A stretch of DNA of 6,528 nucleotides from CAYXTI01 sp964468495 (GTDB lineage: Bacteria > Pseudomonadota > Alphaproteobacteria > Rickettsiales > Rickettsiaceae): positions 1 to 6,528 of the forward strand of contig CAYXTI010000027.1 in the NCBI GenBank assembly GCA_964468495.1, in the 5' to 3' direction. Below are positions 1 to 6,147 of the stretch, one piece after another. Under the pieces are notes generated by a model, which was not told the DNA's origin, ran no database searches, and saw only the letters and a list, made by a program, of their open reading frames with translations. The position numbers were made by a program, and so were the translations under genes. Each line of letters opens with the position of its first letter. The stretch's first letter is position 1.

Positions 1-1
1 T

Positions 2-82
2 CACCATAATTGAATTCGTATACTAGGATCGGTATATGCTGTGAGTTAAATATGTTACAGGAACTTGACATGCATTCAAAAA
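2..82. repeat. 81-bp inverted repeat, left copy
   Basis: This stretch is the reverse complement of 956-1036 over 81 bp, with a single mismatch seen (G at 18, where the other copy predicts A). Similarity stops at 82/83 inside an A-run. It also stops at base 1 or 2, so this copy starts essentially at the window edge. The copies are about 870 bp apart and enclose three rRNA fragments, so recombination between them would invert the intervening segment. I found no convincing rRNA or protein match inside the repeat. Confidence 0.95.
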
Positions 83-94
83 ATTATTATAGTA

Positions 95-140
95 AAAAGT
101 TGTGGATGAAACCTTCCGTAGTAACTCGTCAGGCAAAAAA
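95..140. rRNA. Possible SSU rRNA scrap (helix 34/35 region), strand unresolved
   Basis: The plus strand around 113-126 (GTAGTAACTCGTC) resembles the conserved SSU segment near E. coli 1050 (GTCGTCAGCTCGTG). The minus strand of the same bases (TGACGAGTTACTACGG) resembles the opposite strand of the same helix near E. coli 1190. The two readings compete because they are the two arms of one helix. The match is short and no flanking sequence confirms it, so this is a weak call. Confidence 0.22.
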
Positions 141-147
141 TCTGTAT

Positions 148-184
148 GTAAAATCTTACAATTCGGAATGCTTACCTTAAAAAA
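148..184 (+). repeat. 37-bp repeat, inverted relative to 6148-6184
   Basis: This 37-bp stretch is identical, as reverse complement, to 6148-6184. It reads from GTAAAATCTTAC through CGGAATGCTTACC into an A-run. At the other locus the same sequence follows the domain IV-V LSU fragment and covers the first possible Met codon of cox1. Here it lies in non-coding DNA just upstream of the SSU 790-region fragment. It could be a tiny rRNA piece present twice or a recombination site. I could not assign it to a known rRNA position. Confidence 0.85.
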
Positions 185-211
185 GTAGATAAAACAACAC
201 TCTAAGTTGAA

Positions 212-285
212 CAAACACTGAGTCTCTATGCCTTGAATGGATTACCGGATTAGATACCCGGGTACCCAACGTTTCCATTTATCAG
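212..285 (+). rRNA. SSU rRNA fragment, 790-loop region (helices 23-24)
   Basis: The plus strand carries GGATTAGATACCC at 247-259 followed by GGGTACCCAACG. This closely matches the near-universal SSU segment at about E. coli 785-810. Upstream, CACTGAG and the purine-rich run before GGATTAG fit the E. coli sequence around 755-785. This region forms part of the platform and the P/E-site face of the small subunit. The fragment is short, as expected for the split mitochondrial rRNAs of apicomplexans. It lies on the opposite strand to the protein genes and to most of the other rRNA pieces. The core is certain; the ends are estimates from where similarity fades. Confidence 0.88.
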
Positions 286-402
286 AATTATATTTATAAA
301 TATATATTTGTGCTTTAAAGCTCTTAGAATTAATTCTCTTGATAAAACCAGAGGTATTTAGATCTAAGAATTAGCCAAACAAAAAAGGATTTATTTTTTA
401 TT

Positions 403-539
403 TCGAGATTCCACTACCAAAATATAGTCTACTGTTCCAAATTTTTGGATTTTGCTGTAATTTCTATTAATTTAAGGACATTCAAGATTCCTTAAGGCTG
501 TTTCCTTCTCGACTCTACGGGTTAACACCTGGAGTCCTT
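403..539 (-). rRNA. LSU rRNA fragment, domain II GTPase-associated centre, copy A
   Basis: Read on the minus strand, the block GTGTTAACCC...GTCGAGAAGGAAACAGCC...TAAGGAAT resembles E. coli 23S around 1010-1060 (GTGCTAACGTCC...GAAGAGGGAAACAACCC...GCTAAGGTCCC). The following stretch (ACAGC, then CAGTAG, then TGGTAGTGGAAT) is compatible with the 1060-1110 domain that binds L11 and the translational GTPases. A second copy with the same orientation lies at 1781-1915. The two are about 95% identical, differing by several substitutions and a 2-base length change. It is unclear whether both are functional. Confidence 0.72.
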
Positions 540-554
540 GTTTTTACCAGCTAG

Positions 555-664
555 GAGCTTTAAAGCTCTTGGAATAAGAATAAGAATAAGAATAAGAATA
601 AAATTATAGTCGCTCTCTTCTATAGAGCGATAGTGATTATTAATATAGAGCTATTAATAGCTCT
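555..664. repeat. Cluster of short palindromes in a spacer
   Basis: Three hairpin-forming units lie close together: a perfect 14-bp palindrome at 555-568 (GAGCTTTAAAGCTC), a 7-bp stem with a 7-base loop at 610-630 (TCGCTCT/AGAGCGA), and a perfect 18-bp palindrome at 647-664 (AGAGCTATTAATAGCTCT). GCTTTAAAGCTCTT at 556-570 also recurs at 312-325, where it is followed by a 12-bp palindrome (326-337, AGAATTAATTCT). They sit between rRNA fragments and could mark processing sites or be mobile palindromic elements. Function is unknown. Confidence 0.7.
572..601 (+). repeat. Hexanucleotide tandem repeat (GAATAA)x5
   Basis: Five exact GAATAA units run in tandem between two palindromes. This is a simple-sequence tract of the kind prone to slippage, so copy number may vary between molecules. 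No coding or RNA role is visible. Confidence 0.95.
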
Positions 665-675
665 TCTCTTTTTGA

Positions 676-730
676 ATGGTAAGGTTTAGCGTTTACTATC
701 GTATTAAATGGTGCGTTCCAACGTTAGTAG
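676..730 (-). rRNA. SSU rRNA fragment, helix 31 region (about E. coli 950-985)
   Basis: On the minus strand, GGAACGCACCATTTAATACGAT followed by AAACGCTAAACCTTACC matches the SSU segment GGAGCATGTGGTTTAATTCGATGCAACGCGAAGAACCTTACC. This segment holds the helix 31 loop, which touches the P-site tRNA. The 3' end is sharply placed just after CCTTACC at 678. The 5' side becomes ambiguous beyond about 730. The minus strand there (GATGACAACTACTAACG) has a faint likeness to SSU helix 34, so the fragment may extend or abut another piece. Confidence 0.8.
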
Positions 731-955
731 TTGTCATCGAACATACCAATTACAGTCATACTGTATGGACAAATCCTCCAGGTACAGAACTTTTTTATTT
801 GCACTTCCTATTTTGTAATTAAGAAAGTGATCTTATTTCTTCTTTTTACTTTACTATAAATGTAATCTATAACATTTTTTTTTATCAACAAGAATCTTGA
901 GATTCTCTTCTAAGAGATTGTCTCATTTCTCTCCACCCCATATTATTCAATTTGA
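731..955. other. AT-rich spacer with no recognised gene
   Basis: No convincing protein or rRNA match was found here. The plus strand contains a small hairpin around ACAGTCATACTGT near 753-765. At 891-917 there are two abutting, slightly overlapping hairpins (AGAATC-TTGA-GATTCT and TCTCTT-CT-AAGAGA). A pyrimidine-rich stretch leads into the right copy of the 81-bp inverted repeat. Short undetected rRNA pieces are possible, because such fragments can be only a few tens of bases. Confidence 0.5.
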
Positions 956-1036
956 TTTTTGAATGCATGTCAAGTTCCTGTAACATATTTAACTCACAGC
1001 ATATACCGATCCTAGTATATGAATTCAATTATGGTG
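956..1036. repeat. 81-bp inverted repeat, right copy
   Basis: This is the reverse complement of 2-82 with one mismatch. The copy begins in a T-run at 956 and ends at 1036. The flanking sequences differ from those of the left copy, so the repeat boundaries are sharp. Together the two copies bracket an approximately 870-bp potentially invertible segment. Confidence 0.95.
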
Positions 1037-1223
1037 TATGACTTTGTATCAGATATAATACTATTTTGTCTTAAATGCAATTTATCTTTCCTGATTTTTT
1101 ATTTTTTGAGCTATAACGCTATCTCTAAAGAATTACTGCTATTAAGCATATCTATTTATATCTAATCTTGTATTTAGTTATGCAATAAGATTGAATGAAG
1201 ACAACAGAAAAATAAAACAATTC

Positions 1224-1256
1224 ATCGTCCAGTACTTCCTGGCGGTTAATAACGAT
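1224..1256 (+). rRNA. Candidate SSU rRNA piece (530 loop on plus strand, or helix 44/45 on minus strand)
   Basis: On the plus strand, ATCGT (1224-1228) pairs with ACGAT (1252-1256). They enclose CCAG and GGCGGTTAAT, a layout like helix 18 of SSU, where a stem encloses GCCAGCAGCCGCGGTAAT. The loop here is about five bases longer than in E. coli. On the minus strand the same area reads CTGGAAGTAGAAATCG then AACCG, which resembles the decoding-site 3' strand (CTGGGGTGAAGTCG...AACCG). Both readings are partial and at most one can be right. Confidence 0.33.
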
Positions 1257-1259
1257 TTC

Positions 1260-1780
1260 TACTTCCAGCCTACCTTTTTTTACTTTTCATAAGGAATTCC
1301 ACCTTTTTTACTGACTATCACAGTCAAATTTGGTATTGAAATGTACAATATAAAACTATATACAATTTTATATTAAGATTATTAACCATGCTTCTATCTA
1401 ATCTATCATTAGATTTACATATCTTTCACTCCAAGTATTGTAAGATCTTTACTAAATTGCATTGTATTAATGCAATTTGTAATTATCAACATTTTGATTG
1501 TTTCATCTCTATCCTCACGGACTAATTAAGAATTATTTCTATATCTAGTCACATACCTAAGATTACCCTATTTTGAGATTACATTAATGTAATCTCTCTT
1601 TATAGATTATAATATAGAATAATATAGTGGATTTACATGGCTTTTCTTTTTATCTTTTGATACATTTTTCCAAGATACGTATAGATTAGAGGCTATCTAT
1701 CTTTTTAAATAATATTATTACTTTATAATATTTCTAATTCCGTTTTATCCTGTTTTTATATAGGACCAATTCTTTATTTT
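1260..1780. other. Gene-poor AT-rich region with several hairpins
   Basis: I recognise no protein or rRNA gene in this stretch. It contains a repeated ACC-T-run-AC motif (1273-1282 and 1300-1310) and several stem-loops: a 5-bp stem at 1312-1326 (TGACT/AGTCA), a 7-bp stem at 1396-1414 (ATCTAAT/ATTAGAT), a 10-bp stem with a 5-base loop at 1454-1478 (AAATTGCATT/AATGCAATTT), and a perfect 22-bp palindrome at 1575-1596. The density of palindromes resembles the non-coding mitochondrial DNA of some dinoflagellates and fungi. It may also hide very short rRNA pieces. Confidence 0.55.
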
Positions 1781-1915
1781 TCGAGATTCCACTACCAAAA
1801 TATAGCCTACTGTTCCAAATTTTTGGATCTTGCTGTAATATATTAATTTAAGGACATTCAAAATTCCTTAAGGCTGTTTCCTTCTCGACTCTACGGGTTA
1901 ACACCTGGAGTCCTT
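1781..1915 (-). rRNA. LSU rRNA fragment, domain II GTPase-associated centre, copy B
   Basis: This is a second copy of the fragment at 403-539, in the same orientation. Differences from copy A include TAGCC for TAGTC, GATCTT for GATTTT, AAAATT for AAGATT, and a 2-base shorter stretch in CTGTAATATATT. The block matching the E. coli 23S 1010-1060 consensus is almost unchanged, so both copies may produce usable rRNA. Similarity to copy A fades in T-runs at both ends. It lies about 100 bp from the large palindrome, outside the 81-bp inverted-repeat segment. Confidence 0.72.
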
Positions 1916-2019
1916 TTTTTTACATTTAAATTAAATTTTAATTTCTATTAATAATGTCTTTTATAACATAAATTTAATAGTAAAACCTGTAAATAATCAG
2001 ATGCCAGGCCAATTAGCTC

Positions 2020-2109
2020 AAAAAACACAGAAGTATGAAATCAATACAAATGTAATGAACCTACGTAGGTTCATTACATTTGTATTGATTTCATACTTCT
2101 GTGTTTTTT
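2020..2109. repeat. Perfect 90-bp palindrome (two 45-bp arms, no spacer)
   Basis: The arms 2020-2064 and 2065-2109 are exact reverse complements with no loop. The centre is CCTACGTAGG and the outer ends are A- and T-runs. I checked all 45 pairs by hand. It lies 17 bp past the cox3 stop codon on the cox3-downstream side. A spacer-free perfect palindrome of this size is unusual. It would fold into a 45-bp hairpin in RNA or extrude as a cruciform in DNA. It could be a head-to-head junction of hairpin-ended linear molecules, a processing or termination signal for cox3, or a fold-back artefact of amplification or assembly. Confidence 0.97.
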
Positions 2110-2126
2110 TATGTTATGATAACTTT

Positions 2127-2969
2127 TTAGTTCCAATATAAACAAATTGTAATAAATACCCATACTATTTCTACAAAATGCCAATATAATAAACTTAGAT
2201 ATCCTTTTGATGTATAACTTATATAAGATATACCTAATCTAGATTTACTTAAATAATAAGGTACAAATACATTAGGTTCTACTGGTTGTATAGGTAAATA
2301 TGTAAATAATAACATTATACCTACTTGAACATGAAAGAAATGTAACCCTGTTAAAGAAAGAAATAGAAAGCCGAAACTATCGTTTAAATTAAATTCAAGA
2401 GATAAGAATTCACATGCTTGTAATGTACTAAATGAGAATGCTGTAACATATAAAACCAATGTAAATAAAGCTACCTTACTTACATAGATACTATTTAAAA
2501 TATATGTAGTAGCTCCAAACACACTAGCACTAGCTAGTAATAATGTTATTGCACATAATAATGATGCAGTTGATGGACCAATTATTCCTACAGTATAAAT
2601 AGAATTAGATGGAAAATTACTAGATAGACTACCATTGAATATACACCAGAAATAAGATACAAATAATAATGCTTCTGATAATATAATATATGATAAAAAT
2701 GATGATACTAATTGTGATGTACTTATAACTACATAACTGTCTCTAATATACTCTACTACGGTCATAAATGGAACAGTGTATAAACTAGTTACAGATGTAT
2801 AGTGAGTTAAAGTTGTAGCAAATAAAAAATTTAAGTTAACATTACTTACTAAAAGACCTTGTTTTACATTAGTCTTTTGAGTAGATTGATGAGATACGTT
2901 CATAGGAATATTATTATTTAAATAAATTGTATAAGAATTATTCATATAATTCATTGCATTTAAAAACAT
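2127..2969 (-). CDS. cox3: Cytochrome c oxidase subunit 3
   Basis: Core subunit of respiratory complex IV in the inner mitochondrial membrane. It supports proton uptake and stabilises subunit 1 but carries no redox centre. The 280-residue product is hydrophobic with several membrane segments. Diagnostic blocks are 'LSEALLFVSYFWCIF' (about 97-111, with the conserved Glu at 99), 'TGLHFFHVQVGIMLL' (207-221, His210 and His213), and the C-terminal 'YWHFVEIVWVFITICLYW' (262-279, His264 and Glu267). The stop is TAA. The frame opens with ATG at 2967-2969. In-frame ATGs at residues 6 and 9 are possible alternative starts, because the first 40 or so residues are polar and poorly conserved. The sequence is divergent, as usual for apicomplexan Cox3. 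It is the last gene of the minus-strand series, and the 90-bp palindrome lies just past its stop. Confidence 0.95.
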   Translation of the reverse strand: MFLNAMNYMNNSYTIYLNNNIPMNVSHQSTQKTNVKQGLLVSNVNLNFLFATTLTHYTSVTSLYTVPFMTVVEYIRDSYVVISTSQLVSSFLSYIILSEALLFVSYFWCIFNGSLSSNFPSNSIYTVGIIGPSTASLLCAITLLLASASVFGATTYILNSIYVSKVALFTLVLYVTAFSFSTLQACEFLSLEFNLNDSFGFLFLSLTGLHFFHVQVGIMLLFTYLPIQPVEPNVFVPYYLSKSRLGISYISYTSKGYLSLLYWHFVEIVWVFITICLYWN

Positions 2970-2992
2970 AAAGAAGTTTTTTAACTTTTTTT

Positions 2993-3033
2993 GGCTTGTC
3001 AGGTTACTCTATCTGCTCGCTAACGATTTGTGC
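2993..3033 (-). rRNA. Candidate SSU rRNA piece (about E. coli 1335-1370) between cob and cox3
   Basis: The minus strand of this spacer reads AAATCGTTAG, then GCAGATAGAGTAACC. It can be aligned with SSU GAATCGCTAGTAATC, then GTGGATCAGAATGCC, in the 3' major domain near the P site. The spacer is visibly more GC-rich than its surroundings and is bounded by homopolymer runs, as the other rRNA fragments here are. The short length and several mismatches leave the assignment tentative. Confidence 0.42.
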
Positions 3034-3099
3034 AATAATAATATCTTTTTTTTTACTGTAGATTGATTAAAGTATATTATCTTCATTATCTATATATGA

Positions 3100-4173
3100 T
3101 TATAGATAAAATAAGAACATAATACTAAAATAGATAAATAAGCTAGCTCTACCGTAGGAAATATAAGTAACTAGAGGTAATTGTTTACCAACAAATGCAC
3201 TAATACAAAATGTACCAAATACAACTGCAATTACATTATTATTAAAAACGGTAATAATATCATATCTTCTTTTCAAAGAAGGAGAGAAATATTTAGATAA
3301 TATTGATCCAACTTTATGTGAGTTAGATAATAAGAATAATACTTGTAAATAAGCATACATCAAACATAAACCTGCATTCTTTGAAGGAATAGATTTTAGG
3401 ATAGAGTAAAAAGAAAGTAGATACCATTCTGGCACTATTTGTAATGGTGTAACTAAATTAGATGCTGGTATTAAGTTGTCAGGATCTGATATAGATACAA
3501 TTGAAAAGTAAGTTTGAATGAAGATCAGACATAATAATTGAACTATTGCCTTAATGTCCATAAATATTACAGTAGGAGCAAAATTTAAAAAATATACACT
3601 TGATAAGCTTAATGGGTTTGATCCACTTGCTTCATGTAAGAATAAAATGTGAATTACTACTACTATTAAACTAACGAATGGTAATATAAAATGGAATATA
3701 AAGAATCTTTTTAGGGTAGGTTCGTCTAAAAGATATCCACCTGATACCCATAATAAGAAATCTGGTAAAAATGAAAATAAATTTAAAATGACTGTAGCTG
3801 CCCAATAACTCATTTGTCCCCAAGGTAATACGTAACCCATGAAAGCAATTACAATTACCATTACATATAATAGTAATCCAGATTGCCATGTAATACTTAG
3901 ATATACAAATGAATTATAAATTAAAGCTCTTACTAAATGAATGTATATAACAAAAAATACTATAGATGCCATATTAGAATGTAAATATCTTAAGAACCAA
4001 CCATGAGATACTTCTCTCATTAAATGTTGTATACTATATAATGCTGTTTCACATGATGGAGAATAATATACAGCTAATATTACACCTGATAATATTTGAA
4101 TAACTAATGAGATAGTTACGAGAAATCCAAAATTCCAATAATTATTAATATTGATTGGGATTGGATATGTCAT
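3100..4173 (-). CDS. cob: Cytochrome b (complex III core subunit)
   Basis: Binds hemes bL and bH and forms the Qo and Qi quinone sites of the bc1 complex. The open frame extends 404 codons up to 4314, but begins there at a TTG inside the 3' end of the upstream LSU fragment. The first ATG is at 4171-4173 (codon 48), giving 357 residues, and I use it as the minimal start. The conserved 'THL.TYP.PINI' block begins slightly earlier, so initiation at ATT (4189-4191 or 4207-4209) is plausible. In full-frame numbering the heme ligands are His112/His126 and His208/His222, each pair 14 apart. The Qo site has 'GYVLPWGQMSYW' (160-171) and PEWY (295-298); Tyr298 corresponds to the residue altered in atovaquone-resistant Plasmodium. 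The C-terminus 'TYISYGR' is apicomplexan-like. The stop is TAA. Confidence 0.95.
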   Translation of the reverse strand: MTYPIPININNYWNFGFLVTISLVIQILSGVILAVYYSPSCETALYSIQHLMREVSHGWFLRYLHSNMASIVFFVIYIHLVRALIYNSFVYLSITWQSGLLLYVMVIVIAFMGYVLPWGQMSYWAATVILNLFSFLPDFLLWVSGGYLLDEPTLKRFFIFHFILPFVSLIVVVIHILFLHEASGSNPLSLSSVYFLNFAPTVIFMDIKAIVQLLCLIFIQTYFSIVSISDPDNLIPASNLVTPLQIVPEWYLLSFYSILKSIPSKNAGLCLMYAYLQVLFLLSNSHKVGSILSKYFSPSLKRRYDIITVFNNNVIAVVFGTFCISAFVGKQLPLVTYISYGRASLFIYFSIMFLFYL

Positions 4174-4312
4174 TAAATGTGTTTGTAAAATTGATACTCT
4201 GTTATAAATAAAAGTTGTGTTGTAACCATTATTACAGATAGAATTAAAAATCTTAAATATATAATTAAATATTTTATCTTTATAAAAGTAGTAAATAAGA
4301 TTATTTTTTATC

Positions 4313-4540
4313 AAGGAAGATAGGGGACTAACTGCCTCAAGACGTTATTAACCCAACTCACGTATCGCATTTAACGGTGAACACTCGTTCCATTGGAGCC
4401 AGCTTCAGCATTATATAATAATATATTCCAGGTTGCGATGAGTCGACATGGAGGTGCCAAGACAATCCTAGGATTCGTACTCCCGTAATTATTTGACCTG
4501 TTATCCCCGACGTACCTTTTATACCGTTACAGTGTTTTGT
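4313..4540 (-). rRNA. LSU rRNA fragment, domain V peptidyl-transferase centre
   Basis: The minus strand aligns along its length with E. coli 23S about 2415-2625. Visible blocks are AAAAGGTAC, GGGGATAACAGG (holding the A2451 region), TTGGCACCTC.ATGTCG.CTCATC (2503-2506 region), GCTGAAG, the A-loop hairpin GG...TGTTCACC, TTAAA.GCGATACG, and ACGTC.TGAG.CAGTT.G.CCCTATCT. It forms the catalytic core of the large subunit and probably corresponds to the Plasmodium fragment called LSUE, though that naming is from memory. It sits between the cox1 stop and cob in the same orientation, and its 3' end runs directly into the cob open frame. An AT-only insertion of about 18 bases interrupts helix 91 at 4410-4427. 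Confidence 0.93.
4410..4427 (-). other. 18-base AT-only insertion inside PTC rRNA helix 91
   Basis: In E. coli the sequence runs CATCC-TGGGGCTGAAG. Here CAACCTGG is followed by 18 A/T bases before GCTGAAG resumes, and conservation is good on both sides. The insert contains the palindrome ATTATATAAT, so it could extend helix 91 as a small hairpin or mark a site where the rRNA is cut. I have no other members of the lineage to compare with. Confidence 0.7.
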
Positions 4541-4589
4541 TTTGACTAATTTATTTATGTTTTTTACTACAATCTTCGAGATGAATTAT

Positions 4590-6119
4590 CTATAATGCAG
4601 ATAGAAGAATTAATAAGCTAACAAATACAGATATAGATCCTATTGAAGATAATGAATTCCAAGAATTATATATATCTGGATAATCTGGTATTCTACGTGG
4701 CATACCATTGAAACCCATGAAATGCATAGGTATGAATACAAGTAATACACTACTGAAAAAGATAATAGACCAAATAATAATTAAGCTAGATCCTTTAAAT
4801 GGTAATCTACCTAGGAATATTACTTGAAAATAAATCATAGATGCTACTAATGCTAGTACGGCACCTAATGATAGAACAAAATGAAAATGACCAACTACAT
4901 AATATGTGTCGTGTAATGAAATATCTAATGCAGAATTACCTAATTGTACTCCAGTTGTACCACCTAATGTGAAAGTACAGATAAAGAATAAGCATACTAA
5001 GAATGCTGCTGATTGATAAGATACACCTAAAGGAAAATAAGAACCAATATATGTACTTAACCAATTAAATATTTTAGTACCTGTTGGTATTGAGATTAAA
5101 ATAGTGACTGTTGTAAAGTATGCAACAGTATCACTTTCTAATCCAACAGTAAACATATGATGAGCCCATACTAGGCAACCTAATATAGCTATACAAACTA
5201 TAGCTAATATCATAGATTGATTTCCAAATATAAGAGAGTTTGAATAAGATGAGATTATTATACTAACTATTACAAATCCAGGTATAATCATAACATAAAC
5301 TTCTGGATGTCCAAAGAACCAGAATAAATGTTGATAGAATACTGGGTCTCCTGTAAATAATGGATCGAAATATAAAGAATTAAAATGAATATCTGATATT
5401 AACATGAGAAAACTACCTGTTAAAACTGGTAATGTAACTATTAATAATACAGATGAAATTAATATTCCCCATGAGTATAAGCTAGCTGGTAATATACCTA
5501 AGTGATAACCTGATACTCTGCAATGGAATATTGTTGTTAGAAAATTACAACTAGTTAGTAAAGAAGAAATACCTGTAGCAATTAATGCTACAATTACTAC
5601 GTCAACTGAACCACTACCAGTACTTGTACTATTTGGTGGATATAAGGTCCAACCTGCACCTACCCCAAATTCACTAACTAAACTTAGTATAATTAAAGTG
5701 TAAGCTAATGGTAATAAAAATAGAGATACACTATTTAGTCTTGGGAAAGCAATATCAGCTGATGTGTTATAGATAGGAATAAAATAATTACCTAAAGCAG
5801 ATAATAATCCTGGCATTACATTAAAGAATATCATAAATAAACCATGTAATGTAAATATTAAATTATAGAAATTTTGATTTTCTATAGAGATTAATTTCAT
5901 TCCAGATGAAGCTAATTCAATTCTAATTATCATAGAACATAATGCTCCAAAGAATCCAAAGATTAAAGCTAACCATAGATAGTATAAACCTAGTACTTTA
6001 TGATTACAATTTGTAATGTAAGTACCAAAATTATATTGATTATTCATTGAGTAAGAATTTAGTACTCCACTAAAAAAATTAGATACATTAGTTAAAACTT
6101 GATTTAACAAGTTAAACAT
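4590..6119 (-). CDS. cox1: Cytochrome c oxidase subunit 1
   Basis: Catalytic subunit of complex IV. It reduces O2 at the heme a3/CuB centre and pumps protons. The full open frame starts at 6164 (524 codons) but its first ATG lies within the 37-bp repeat. I chose the next ATG, codon 16. Codon 40 (ATG at 6045-6047) would give the length nearest to Plasmodium Cox1. In 524-codon numbering, the heme a ligands are His107 and His428, heme a3 His426, and CuB His286, His335 and His336. Tyr290, the partner of the His-Tyr cross-link, is present in 'FFGHPEVY'. Glu288, D-channel Asp137 in 'ADIAFPR' and K-channel Lys364 in 'PTGTK' are kept. The end has 'MPRRIPDYPD'. All catalytic residues are intact and the frame is unbroken, so a nuclear copy is unlikely. 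The stop is TAG. Confidence 0.96.
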   Translation of the reverse strand: MFNLLNQVLTNVSNFFSGVLNSYSMNNQYNFGTYITNCNHKVLGLYYLWLALIFGFFGALCSMIIRIELASSGMKLISIENQNFYNLIFTLHGLFMIFFNVMPGLLSALGNYFIPIYNTSADIAFPRLNSVSLFLLPLAYTLIILSLVSEFGVGAGWTLYPPNSTSTGSGSVDVVIVALIATGISSLLTSCNFLTTIFHCRVSGYHLGILPASLYSWGILISSVLLIVTLPVLTGSFLMLISDIHFNSLYFDPLFTGDPVFYQHLFWFFGHPEVYVMIIPGFVIVSIIISSYSNSLIFGNQSMILAIVCIAILGCLVWAHHMFTVGLESDTVAYFTTVTILISIPTGTKIFNWLSTYIGSYFPLGVSYQSAAFLVCLFFICTFTLGGTTGVQLGNSALDISLHDTYYVVGHFHFVLSLGAVLALVASMIYFQVIFLGRLPFKGSSLIIIWSIIFFSSVLLVFIPMHFMGFNGMPRRIPDYPDIYNSWNSLSSIGSISVFVSLLILLSAL

Positions 6120-6147
6120 TTTAATATTAATATTGAATTTTTTTTCT

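Noticed and set aside
2..82. Sarcin-ricin loop of LSU rRNA in the inverted repeat (GATCCTAGTATACGAATTC on the minus strand)
   Set aside because: Only CCTAGTA and CGA match. The near-invariant AGTACGAGAGGACC core and the closing stem are absent.
23..214. Minus-strand 63-codon open frame
   Set aside because: It overlaps the inverted repeat and the 37-bp repeat, has no conserved motif, and looks like a chance frame.
1684..1702. LSU segment like GGAGATAGCTGGTTCTCC on the minus strand
   Set aside because: Only AGATAGC matches and the flanks do not continue the alignment.
2001..2020. 530-loop-like ATGCCAGGCC
   Set aside because: Only TGCCAG matches; the GCGGTAA part and the enclosing stem are missing.
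3671..3889. 72-codon open frame inside cob
   Set aside because: Out-of-frame shadow of cob, which is fully conserved across this stretch.
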